A stretch of 64,000 nucleotides of DNA from contig CM043952.1 in NCBI GenBank assembly GCA_014529385.2, positions 56,086,619-56,150,618 on the forward strand. Direction: 5' to 3'. The translations under genes and the position numbers were made by a program. This stretch comes from Adiantum capillus-veneris (Eukaryota > Streptophyta > Polypodiopsida > Polypodiales > Pteridaceae). The notes beneath the pieces were generated by a model. The model was not told the DNA's origin. It worked only from the letters and a program-made list of their open reading frames with translations, and did not search any database. How positions within the stretch are numbered: the stretch's first letter is position 1; each line of letters opens with the position of its first letter. Of the stretch, positions 1 through 10,438 are shown in pieces.

Positions 1-1020
1 CCAACACAATGTCAAAGCACACTAATGATTTACAAGCTAGAGAAATCAACTCCACCAATTGTGCAATCTCAATCTGAACTTCAATTTAGAGAAGCAAACC
101 CACAAAGCTTGCAAGGCCAGAGTCAAGCTACAAATTGGGAAAAACAACTGGATGCTGATATCTATTGCTCAAGGAAAACTTGACTCTTGGCTCACTCTGG
201 GAAGGGGGGTGTTTCTCCATGATTGCCCCTTCTTGGGAGAGTTAGTTGAATAAAGATCTTAGACCTAAAAAAAAATGAGCTAGTTTTTCAAGATGTGGAA
301 CAATGTAGGAAGGAGTCAACCCACCAACTTTCATAAGCAAGTCCCCAATTAGGCTTGGTATGTATGCCTCAAGCCACCAACAACTTCCCATCACTCAAAC
401 ATGTAGCTCTATGCCTATGAAGCAAATGCCTAATGTTGTAGATCAAGTGCATACAAGGGAAAATGACAAGTTTTTTGGAACTTATCCTTGCAAATGCCAC
501 AAGATTCACACCTTTAAAAGTGTCCACCTGCCAAGTAATGATGCTACACCAAAAAGACCTCTTGTATTCAAGTATTTGCATCCGAGAATCGCACAAATAC
601 AACGAGGCATTTTAAAACCAAACAATGTCTTAAAATTTCCAAAAATTTGCTAAAATTTTAAAAAAAATAGGCGTCTTTGAAATCACAAGGAAACTATGGT
701 TAAAACAATTTTGTACGCATATTAGACTCAACGAGCATGATATTGTGGTACAAGTGTTAGATGGGAGTGAATTTTCTCCAAAACTAGCAAAAATTAGTAA
801 TTTCAAAATGTATTCACTCTTAAAATTGAATAAGTGTTGAAAACCAAAGACTTTTATGGATCGCACATTAATGTGCCTAATGTTTTTTGGGAAATTTTTG
901 AACAGCATAACGATCAGAATTGAAATCGATTTCTACGCAATATTAGCATATACACAAGAAGATTTAGAAATTTTATCGTGTAGGAAAACAGTCTTTTCCA
1001 ATGTTTTTCATACAATGCAT
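1..1020. other. gene-poor AT-rich stretch, nothing recognised
   Basis: I see no recognisable gene. The best open frame is about 97 codons on the plus strand (360-653), with a Cys-Lys-Cys-His cluster but no family I can name and no intron or promoter support. The last 60 bases or so (about 955-1020) are homologous, in inverted orientation, to the flank of a second palindrome at 55.2 kb, so a dispersed repeat begins here. Confidence 0.5.
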
Positions 1021-1100
1021 AACATCATGAGCTTCTGCTCGAGAGGCACCGCATACCTAGCTAGGTATACGGTGCCTCCCTCACAAAAGCTCATGATGTT
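1021..1100. repeat. foldback palindrome, copy 1 (two 40-bp arms, no loop)
   Basis: The arms meet at 1060/1061. Counted by eye, 34 of 40 positions pair. The outer arm begins AACATCATGAGCTT and the inner arm ends GCATACCTAG. A related, longer copy lies at 55036-55190 in the opposite orientation. Homology between the copies extends roughly 60-75 bp beyond the palindrome on both sides (to about 955 and about 1145), so the dispersed unit is larger than the hairpin. Short open frames on both strands here are by-products of the symmetry. Confidence 0.8.
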
Positions 1101-1906
1101 GAGGTAAGTCACAATGTGGGAATTATTGTGAGAATTTATCCAAAACTTCTTGTGATATGGCATGAGCATGCTTGATGCATATTTCCATGGCCAAAGCCAT
1201 TGAATTTTTGCTTGCATCAATTAAGAGAGCTCAAGATTGAAATGAATCATAAGGACCAGGCGACGGGAGAGGTCTACATGAGGAAAATGGAATGTGCACG
1301 TGAGTAAACAAAATTGTAGCAAAAAAAGTCCCTAATTAGCACTCCCAAGTTCCATCTCACCTTGAATTGAGCACAAAACCACGAAAGAGTTGATCACCTA
1401 GTCTCAGATATTCAAATGCATACGCATGCATCTTCTATGCTCGTTTCTACATGTGAGCACGCACATGCTAGTCAAAGTTACTATAAAATTTATTATTAAA
1501 TTAGTGTATTCAAGTGAATAATAGTAAATATGCTCCTAAAGTAGAGTTAAAATTGGATTAATTTGAACCATGATTAGTGCACATAAAGATTTCACCCAAA
1601 CTCAATTTACCTAAATTAGGGGAAATTAGTGATGGTAGTATCTTTTTTGCATTCCAAAGAACTCCATTAATGTAGGCAACCACTCCAGAAAAACAATGTT
1701 GGAATTCCACATTCATCATAGCAAGTGGATGCCATGAACCAACACACATTCTTAAAATGTCAATCTAAGAGCCATAATATCCTGGTTTAGGCATGAAGGC
1801 CTTGTCGACAATGTGTGAGAGCTCAATAGCATGGCGATTGAGAAAGCGGACTCCATAAGCAATGGAAAATTGCAACCATTTAAAGGCAATCCGCCTCCTA
1901 ATCAAG
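1101..1906. other. intergenic, no gene recognised
   Basis: The first 45 bases continue the dispersed repeat around the palindrome. The rest is AT-rich with no supported coding potential. Short frames such as 1558-1749 minus match nothing I know. Confidence 0.5.
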
Positions 1907-1934
1907 CCCCCCCCCCCCCCCCCCCCCCCCCCCC
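1907..1934 (+). repeat. C28 homopolymer followed by a short AC run
   Basis: Twenty-eight consecutive C, then about five AC units. A second C28 lies at 55656-55683 and a G15 at 59858-59872. Such runs are prone to sequencing and assembly length error. The proline- or glycine-rich frames across this run are artefacts of the tract. Confidence 0.9.
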
Positions 1935-1997
1935 ACACACACACATTTTGGCAACATACATACTCCCATCCGTGAAAAGGAAATCATTAGAGAATAT

Positions 1998-2485
1998 TGT
2001 TGGGCATATGTTGCCAAAATGTAAGAGGAATCGAATTGGATGGACCGGACGTCCCCATAACCTTAAGGTTTTGGGATATAGATGGCTTGACCAATTTGGG
2101 AAATCTACAGTGGTAGTGTTAGGTGACCTCCCAAGAAGTTTGTTCCTTTGGATTTCTTGCATGGTTTTCTATATGGTATCAAAGCTACTTGCACTTTAAA
2201 AGTAAAGTGACTAGCATCTGTGAGTTCTAAGAGTCGTAGTGGCCACATGTGTTGTCCTCTTGAATAATTGTGGACAAGTTTGTACCAAGGGGAGATGTTT
2301 CCAACATGTAAGAGGACTCAAATTGGATAGAAGGATGTCTTATCAACGTTAAGGTTTTGGGGTTCGGATGGCTAGACTTTCCTAATCTTCCCATTAAGTG
2401 CACTGCACATGTGCAACACTATTGGAATGAGTGACCTCCTGAGAAGTTTTTACCCGGGGATTCATGCATGGTTTTCTAGAAAAAT
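1998..2485 (+). mobile_element. LTR-like direct repeats with a Met-tRNA primer-site-like motif (copia-type remnant)
   Basis: Two related stretches, about 2011-2190 and 2298-2480, share ordered blocks: ATGTAAGAGGA, a TTAAGGTTTTGGG block, a GTGACCTCC-GAGAAGTTT block and a CATGGTTTTCTA block. The first could be an LTR beginning TGTTGGG at 1998. It is followed at 2174-2185 by TGGTATCAAAGC, which resembles the primer-binding site complementary to initiator Met tRNA used by Ty1-copia elements. No coding region follows. This would be an old, short LTR pair or tandem LTR remnant. An unrelated local duplication is the alternative. Confidence 0.35.
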
Positions 2486-3258
2486 AAGAGAAAACAGGTT
2501 CCAATAGGTTAGTCACATGAGCATGAAGGAGTTCAAGGACTCTATAGCCACATTCTTGCTTCATAACTTGAGAAGCAAAAAGTGAGTTCACTAGCATGAT
2601 GGGCCATTCATTGGCACCATCTACCGTCCAGTAGATGATTCGAAGATTCATACGTGCATTACACACATCCAAGGCCATGTTTTAACTTGTTGCACGTGGA
2701 AGTTAAACTCTCACAAATACCAACAAAAATAAGGTAACATTACCATATTTGATGAATTTTTTCAATGTCAAAAGCACATTATAGCTCAGGTCAGAGGGGT
2801 TGCATGGACTTTAGGTGATCATGCAATTTAATGGCCTTTCCATGGTTCTTAAACTTAAGACTTGCATGTCAAAAACTTAGTTTGTCTTCACTGGTCTAGA
2901 AGCATTGATAGTAGGAAAGGATTTGTTCATTCAAGGTGGCCTATTCCAAATGCATTCCCTTTTAACTTATGGCGATTAATAAACTGTAGATTCTCAAGAG
3001 CGTGCCTTCAGTCATAATTCAAAAATCTCAAACAGAGGAGCTATGGTGGGGTACTTTTGTCCTAGAGTAGTGGTGGAGAAACTAGGTCAGGGATGTTCAA
3101 TTTCCATATTTGTTCTACTGGAGTTTTTTTATTATTATTGTCAGCACATTCTAGCAACTTCCTTCGTTTATTCATTTTTTTAATGATTCTTTCAATTCCA
3201 ATCGCTTCCTCCTAAGGAGGACTTCACCGTTTCGCATTCCCTTGAAAAGGAGAAGAAA
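2486..3258. other. intergenic, nothing recognised
   Basis: No gene, LTR or TIR structure is seen. The open frame at 2394-2678 minus has no family resemblance. Confidence 0.45.
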
Positions 3259-3337
3259 GGGATTTGAACTTGAACCCTTTATGCATTCAACCCATAGAAA
3301 GCTCATGTAACCACATCAGTTACTGCATGAAGCTAAC
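3259..3337 (-). mobile_element. possible tRNA-derived SINE head
   Basis: Read on the minus strand there is an A-box-like GTGGTTACATGAGC (about 3314-3301), followed about 43 nt later by a B-box-like AGTTCAAATCCC (about 3270-3259). Order and spacing resemble a degenerate RNA polymerase III promoter from a tRNA-related SINE. No cloverleaf can be closed, so this is not a working tRNA gene. Neither a poly-A or short-repeat tail nor target duplications were identified. Confidence 0.3.
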
Positions 3338-3823
3338 AGCAACAAGGATCCATAAATGTTTTTTTTTCATAAAAGCACATGGCTCCTCTGCATTTGCCAA
3401 CTCCACATCAGCTTCAAGGGCTCCGTGACGGGCAATCGACATCTAGAATCTGCGCAATGCACAGCCCCTCTAGGTCTGTCATGCCTTGGGTCTATGTATT
3501 CCAACATATCAAGCAATCTCAGCCGTTGATTAAATTAACATTCTTGCAGTGAACAGGACAGGATCAGTGCAGTCAACAAAGATTCCACCAACGGAATTCA
3601 CCTAGAGAAAATTCCAGCCAATCATATCACACAAACAAAATTCTAGCCAATCAAATGCAAGATTAGGAAAATGTTACAACACCTAAATGATTCTAAGCAA
3701 CCACACACTAAGGTACAAGGCCTTGCCTCCATGGAACCTGCACATTCGTGGCAACGACGACACACATTTCTTACAACCCCTAACCCTCACAACCATGTAA
3801 CAAAACGTTTAAGTTCCGATCGG
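3338..3823. other. intergenic, nothing recognised
   Basis: No coding or repeat structure that I can support. Confidence 0.4.
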
Positions 3824-4290
3824 CCATGACGGATGGGAATCTCCCCCACCCCCACTGTTCCGGCCCAGAACAGTGGGGTGGGCGAGATTCCTCACCTCTT
3901 CCCAACCTCACAGGACACCTGCAAGCTCCTCCCCAACTTTGGAAAATCAAACCACCTGCTAGGGAGGACTCTTTTGCCTCCACCAATTAATCACCATCAC
4001 CATATGTCACCTTTTGCAGCTTGCTGTTCAAATATACACAACTGTTACATGTATCGAAGGGGGCCCATTTGACACTCACATCTTTGACCATTTCTAATAA
4101 TTTCCCCATTGTTATAAATTTTATTTATTGTAATACAATGAAAAAAAAAAAAGTTCTACGAAGCCTCTGATGGAGTAGGCAAAAGACCAACAGTGTCCTT
4201 TCCCCTGGCAACCAGCAAAGACCAAGAGGCATGCAAGGGAACATTTTTTTTAGGGGAAGGACACTGCTGGTCCTTTTCCGTCATGGTCAT
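3824..4290. repeat. nested inverted repeats (two hairpins inside an outer 12-bp inverted pair)
   Basis: An outer pair, GRCCATGACGGA (about 3824) and its complement TCCGTCATGGTC (about 4277), brackets two hairpins. Hairpin 1 (3837-3894) has arms of about 24 bp that run from GGAATCTC to CCACTGTTC, with one unpaired base and a 7-nt loop. Hairpin 2 has its left arm at 4181-4206 and right arm at 4252-4278 around AACAGTGTCC, with a 45-nt loop. This looks like a foldback or MITE remnant, or a small-RNA hairpin locus. No clear target duplication is visible. Confidence 0.5.
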
Positions 4291-5368
4291 TCAAAGGGGG
4301 CCAACAATGCGGTCTGACAACATGACAAGTGACAAGCTCGGCCTAAGGTGGACAGCAAGAAGATTCTGAGAGCTGAGGTGGCGATTGATGGTAGGTGCAG
4401 GCTGCATATATTAATTCCGAATGCTGAGCTGCCAAAGGTCTTGACGGTTCATGGAATAGATTCCCAGTTTTAAAGTCCAGAGGATAGGCACCCCCCATGA
4501 TGGTTGTTACAAAGAGCACAAGCTGAGTTATCCACAGTAAGCACTAAAGAGGGATGATGCTAGCAAGGCAGGTACCTCTATCGACATTTGGAGAGAGAGG
4601 AGACAAAATCACCTCAAAACTGGAAATGAAACACACGATTAATGGTAGATTAATGAAACATGAGAGCTTAATGGTTCAAAGTACAGAAGACTAGTTGATA
4701 AGACCTTGAAACATGGCCAATCAAATGTTTAAATCTTTATCCCTATCAACCAGGAAGTGGTTGTAATCTACATGTCAAGGGTTGTGCACGTGCAACGATG
4801 ATGATTCAGAGCTAATGTTTGGCAACGAAAACATACCCACCTTTGCACGGTGTTAAGAGTCAAAAAGACAAAACACTCGGAAACCTAGGCACTCATGTGG
4901 AATACAAAGATCTTCAAAAGCCAAAGTACCATCTCACCCAAATTCACAAACCACCCTAGGATAGACTCTGATATAACAATGTTTGTTCAAAAACATATGA
5001 AGATCTAAACAAATGCAAGCGCGAGAAAAAACCACTTGCACAAACTCACTAGGCACACATACCTATAGAGAAATAATTCGAGTGTACATGGAGGCTTTCT
5101 CCTCTGCTCCTGGTGGTAGCTCTATTACTAGCCGTGAATCAAAAATTTGAAAACATGGCTTTAATGTGACCCCAAATCGAATTCTCAGGTTTGAAATCCC
5201 AGCTTAATCATTATTTACTCATCCTTCAAAAGTTCAAGAATCCAAAGAAACCATGCAAATGTTAAAATTTGCAGACCATATATAATACATGAAGCCCAAG
5301 GGCATACACTTCTTGGGACTCAAGGTGATGAACCTGCAAGGTAGCTTCCTTTGAAATTTTACGCTATT
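4291..5368. other. downstream region of the DUF2062 gene, no separate gene seen
   Basis: No second gene is recognised. The part nearest 5368 must contain the 3' UTR and poly-A site of the minus-strand gene next to it, but no single poly-A signal stands out. Confidence 0.4.
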
Positions 5369-8168
5369 TTAAGAACCTAGAATATCCTGTTTTACAAAAG
5401 CATTGCTACTCACTGGCAACTCCGGATGTATTAGAGTTGTTGGTCCAAACTTTCCTATTAAATACCTGAATATGGGATAGAAGATGACAAAAAGCAAAGA
5501 AAGGCAGACAGGAGCAAAAATGGACCACCCAATGACCTGCAAGACATGGACATGGGAATGTTAATATGTGACTCAACATTAGGAGATCCAGACCAACAAT
5601 AGCTTGTGGATGCATGCAGACAAATCCAATGGATGAGTGCCGTACAAGAGTGTGAAAACACAATAATCATTAGTGCACAACAACGCATCCATCAATGCAT
5701 ACATTCACACCCTGCATTCAATAGCTAATTCTCTCTTCCTTCCACCTTAATGCTATTCTTATGTCTTACGTCCAAATATACATTACGTAGAGAGTATCAG
5801 ATGGGATGTGTTTGCACACATTCAAAGAGCCATACGAAAGGTGAACATAATCTACCGCATGTAAAACTCCAAACAGTACATCACGAGACGCACGCCCTCT
5901 TATGACATCCCACACTGCTCCTGGAGTGAAAGGGAAATGGCGTCCATTTGTAACCAGTTCCCCAACTCGCATGAATGGCACCACCAGCCTAAATAAACAT
6001 AAACAGATTCTACCAGAATGCAAAATTGAAACTGTTAATCAATATTTAATATTAAAAAGTGAATTAAGTCCTTACCCAAGCTCAAATGGTGTCACCACGA
6101 AGTTAGCAAGAACTAACGTTGGCCAGTGGCATTTTGATCGCAAGATCACAGCAATGAGTGCACATAATCCGATCGTCACCCCTGAAACGAGGAAAGATGG
6201 CCTTACTTCTATGTACCAGAACAAACTAAATTGCTTCCTCAAGAGCACAGTTTTTTATATACATTTTCCATACCCATACGCATACAAAACCTAGCCTACT
6301 TAAGACACAAACGTAAAGCAATATGTCTCCTGAACTCATAAACAAAACCTATGCAAGACTTCACATGATGAGCATGATAAAGCAAAACCAACACTAGATT
6401 GTAATAACTGCACACAAGCTTGCTCTATCTAGTATCAAGTCCCCGACTATCTAAGCTTAAAATTACTCTAAGCTATAAGCTATAATAAGCCCAACTATCT
6501 TCCCGAAGGCCAAAACCATCCCAAGTTGGGTCTCAAAAATGATTTTTCAAGGAACTTACAGATGGAGTATGGAATGTGATATCAGACTCCTGTTTTCTAT
6601 ACATTTGCCAACGTATGGTATTCTTTCCATACACGTATGGAAAAAACTCTGCTCAAGAGCACTTTGCAAAAGCAAAGCTTCAATTGCTCTGGCATTGATA
6701 GAATGATAATGATAATGTTCTCAAGAGTGACTCGCCATCATAAACTTTCATTCAAAGATGTGGATCCTTCCACACCTAAATGCCAAGGCTTAGACCCATG
6801 CTATCCATAGAGCAGGTACTAGCTTAGCTATGACCAAAATTAGGCGAAAATTGAAACAAGCCTTTAATACCACATACATAAGATGCACTCGGGCAGGACT
6901 CAGGAGATTTCCAATATTTTGAACATCTTCCCTCATCTATGGCAAACATATCAAATGCATCTACCCTCTCTTCTAACAGAATTCATCCCAGAATTCATCC
7001 TCATTATAACTGCTTAATCATTGAAACTAAGGACTTCAAATCTCTATCTGATTCCCTTTAAATGCAATGTTGCATCGTGTTTCAAGGGATGACACTCTCC
7101 AGAAGATGCATTTCAAGCTATAGGCACAGACAATGAGGTACCTTCAGCTCTGTACAATAACTAAATACCATGAAACCCCTCTTAAGTATCGACTCTAGCA
7201 AACAACATTCATGATTTATAGTTATCATTCAATACAAACAACATTGTTAGACAAGGGTTTCATAAAGAACCTCAATTCAAATTGCTGCATCATTGTGAGC
7301 AGCTAGTAGGAGACAAATTCTCGCCGCTTTTAAGTTCCTTAAATAGAAAGCATAAAGAAGAGCACAATGAATATCCAAAAAAGAGCTTCCATGGATGGGA
7401 GATGTCCAAGAAAGAGGATAAAGGGATCACAAAAGAAGATTCATAAGTACAAATCTTCCACTTGTATTTAAGTACAAAATGAAAAATCTTCAACTTTGGA
7501 TCGGAAGTTCTAAAACTGATTTAGTTTTAGGGAGCAATATGTCTGTGCATCAGAATAAGAGGTCACTAAAAAAGCAAAGAAGAAGATCTTGAATGCTTAA
7601 CTAAATGTAATTTGCAAAAATTTTAAAACAAAATTGTGATGCATTCTTAAAGCATGCATCAAACTAAATGCATACGCAATCCACAAGTAAAGGATGGATT
7701 TACAAAGTTGTAATGCACCACAAGTTTCAAATGCTTGCTCTCTCTTACCACAAACTGGGAAAACTCCAACGGTAAGTCCAAGAGCTGCAGACAAAGCAAG
7801 CAACTTGGGTTCCAATCCCCTGCACTCATACATACCGAATACCCAAAGATATTTCAAGAAACTCTGATTGTCCATGCTCTCCATGGCCGCTAATCAATAC
7901 AGAATCACATATGTACACAAAAATGTAATTATGAAGTTAAAGGTTCGTACCTTCTTAGGATGACAATGAAAGGATCCAACACCCTTCTTCGGCCCCACCG
8001 AACAATCCAAGTCTGACGCTTGTGTCTTTCATCAACAAGCACTATCTCTGGCTTCAACTCAGATTGCAGAGTTGGTAAGCTTCCACCCTCAGTACAAAAA
8101 TCAAAGGAACACTTGGCAGAATAATCCAGTTGCTGCTCCGTTGCAGGTAGCAAGGGCTCAGAAGACAT
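5369..8168 (-). CDS. DUF2062-family membrane protein, five coding exons, 231 residues (host gene)
   Basis: Assembled by hand on the minus strand. Exons: 8168-7951, 7819-7749, 6181-6076, 5988-5856, 5536-5369. They sum to 696 nt, every intron is GT...AG, phases match at all four junctions, and the frame ends at TAA 5371-5369. The N-terminal 60 residues are polar with a basic RWGRRR segment. The conserved core follows: LEPKLLALSAALGLTVGVFP (about 75-94), a second hydrophobic segment with a HWPTLVLANFVVTPFEL block (about 116-132), then LVVPFMRVGE, a GRASRDVL block (about 163-170), and a last hydrophobic segment near 177-200. This is the layout I know for the plant DUF2062 (uncharacterised, multi-pass) family. 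Function is unknown and organelle targeting cannot be judged. The start was chosen as the first ATG in frame. The frame stays open to a likely splice acceptor at 8206, so an upstream coding exon is possible. Intron 2 is long (1,567 bp) and holds no recognised element. Confidence 0.88.
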
Positions 8169-8202
8169 GATTTTCAAGTAGTTTCTCACGAAGCATAGAC
8201 AT
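8158..8202 (-). promoter_or_regulatory. 14-codon upstream ORF overlapping the DUF2062 start
   Basis: ATG at 8202-8200 opens a 14-codon frame ending in TGA at 8160-8158, overlapping the proposed main start (8168) in another frame. A second ATG in the same small frame lies at 8196. If transcribed as 5' UTR it could lower translation of the main frame. This depends on the UTR being spliced at the acceptor TTGTAG just upstream (8211-8206). Confidence 0.4.
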
Positions 8203-8205
8203 CTC

Positions 8206-8869
<664 letters not shown>

Positions 8870-9319
8870 TAATTTTTAGGGGAAATTACCAAAATACCCC
8901 TCTAATTTGAGGAAATTCCCAAAATACCCCTCAAATTTCAAAAATTCCCAAAATGCCCTTGAAACTATTTTGGTTGGATGGTTCAAGATTCTGTAATCTT
9001 CATTCGTTTTTGACAATTGAGATCCGTTTTTGAGTGCTCAGCATGTAATTTGTCACCAATTACCATCGCAAAAATGGCAATTATGTCTAAAAATAATGCA
9101 GCAATTCATCTCCAAAGCTTACATAACCAACTCAAATTGTAGTTTTAGCATCTTGTACAATAGACAATCACTCTTCTTGTGAAGACCTACAAAAAAGTTT
9201 ATTTTTGGAGAAATTTATTGTAACAACCAGGGGTATTTTGGGAATTTTTGAAATTTGAAGGGTAGTTTGGGAATTTCCACAAATTAGAGGGGTATTTTGG
9301 TAATTTTCCCTAATTTTTA
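8870..9319. mobile_element. MULE-type MITE with perfect 9-bp target duplication
   Basis: Element 8879-9310 (432 bp), flanked by identical TAATTTTTA at 8870-8878 and 9311-9319. Terminal inverted repeats are about 83 bp (8879-8962 and about 9228-9310), starting GGGGAAATTACCAAAATACC against GGGAAAATTACCAAAATACC on the other end, with only scattered mismatches. A 9-bp target duplication with long TIRs is the signature of Mutator-like elements. The 265-bp interior has no coding potential, so it is a non-autonomous MITE that would need a MULE transposase in trans. It sits about 700 bp upstream of the DUF2062 start. The exact duplication suggests a fairly recent insertion. Confidence 0.85.
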
Positions 9320-9540
9320 TCCACTAGACTAGTGTGACTGTCCGCGGGACATCGCTTTTGGCAACAGCCCCATACACTTGTTTCGCTGCCCCAACTGCCA
9401 AGTGGCCTATAGATTTTAGAATTGCCTTGCAATCAATTATCGACGGTTGAGAAGAATCCTCCTTTCCTAGGAGAGAGAGAGAGAGTCCTCTTGCAACCAT
9501 GGTAACCTTCCCCTCCCACTCTCATCCATAAACCCCCCCT
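9320..9540. other. intergenic, short GA run
   Basis: Contains a short GA run (about 9471-9484). No gene recognised. Confidence 0.4.
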
Positions 9541-9740
9541 CTTGGGATAGTTTCCTACGACGTTAAAATCCTCTTCGTCTCGTGTGTGTGTGTGTGATAT
9601 AATAAAAAGAGGAAAACGGTATAAATCACCCAAGTGGGTAGATTGGTTATGCCATTTCCCTCTTGAATAACAGGTCTGGAGTTCAACAATTGTCAATGAG
9701 GTCTCTTGGGATAGTTTCCTACGACGTTAAAATCTTCTTC
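9541..9740 (+). repeat. 36-bp direct repeat 164 bp apart
   Basis: CTTGGGATAGTTTCCTACGA and the following 16 bases occur at 9541-9576 and again at 9705-9740 with one difference. A short GT run lies between (about 9582-9596). This is consistent with a local duplication or the ends of a small lost element. Confidence 0.75.
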
Positions 9741-10438
9741 TTCTTCTTCTCTTCCTTGCCCCTGTCATGCACAAGCCTCTTGAAAGAAACCCTTATGAAG
9801 TCTTACCTGCAAATTTTACACAAAATTGTCAAATAACCCCTCGTCTCGTGAGGAACTAGAGCCTAGTGTTGAGCATTGAGCAGTTGCTCCAAGAGCAATC
9901 TTTAGGATTGTTGGAAATCCTTCTCACAAAAGCTCCCTAGGTCATACGGGGGGTAATTCCCCCATTAATCTTCACAAGTAGAAGGCAACGGAGATGCTTG
10001 TGGCAAGTTGTGCCACCAGCTTGATTTAGTAAGCTTGTTTGGCCAACTAGTCATATTTAAAGGTATGTGCAACACACGTGCATTGATAGGCTTACAATAG
10101 ATTTGTTGAACTAGTTTAGGGCTAACAAGTCAATCAAATTTATTATATTAAAGCTCACCATTTTGAAGGATGCTTTGAAATATTATGTCCAATTGGAAAA
10201 AGGGGGGAAGCTAGAGGACATCCCAAAAGGTGGATTCAAAGATCTTGCCAAGTGGTTAAAGAACAGTTAGATGAGCTCACTGATGTTACAACAAAAGTCA
10301 AGAATCTGTACCTTTATAAATGTACTCAAAGAAGATGTGAAATATATGATGTAGATACACTTGAATCCAATTTTGTCGTGAATGAAGCATACACTTTGTA
10401 TGTTTTTGTCCCATCACCCAAAACTTTCTTCTATACAG
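9741..10438. other. intergenic, unclassified
   Basis: An open frame at 10252-10455 plus (67 codons) lies in a stretch that reads like decayed coding sequence, but I recognise no family. It could belong to the neighbouring gypsy-type remnant. Confidence 0.35.

Noticed and set aside
1902-2199. Poly-Pro or poly-Gly frames at the C28 run
   Set aside because: Homopolymer artefact with no flanking domain.
3259-3337. Intact tRNA gene
   Set aside because: B-box-like sequence is present, but the acceptor and anticodon stems cannot be formed.
3837-3894. GC-rich hairpin resembling a bacterial terminator
   Set aside because: No T-run follows, and the context (spliced gene, LTR elements) is a plant nucleus, so a rho-independent terminator makes no sense.
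7929-8189. Start of the DUF2062 frame at 8189
   Set aside because: The codon there is GTG; the first in-frame ATG is at 8168, so that start was used, with an upstream exon left open as an alternative.
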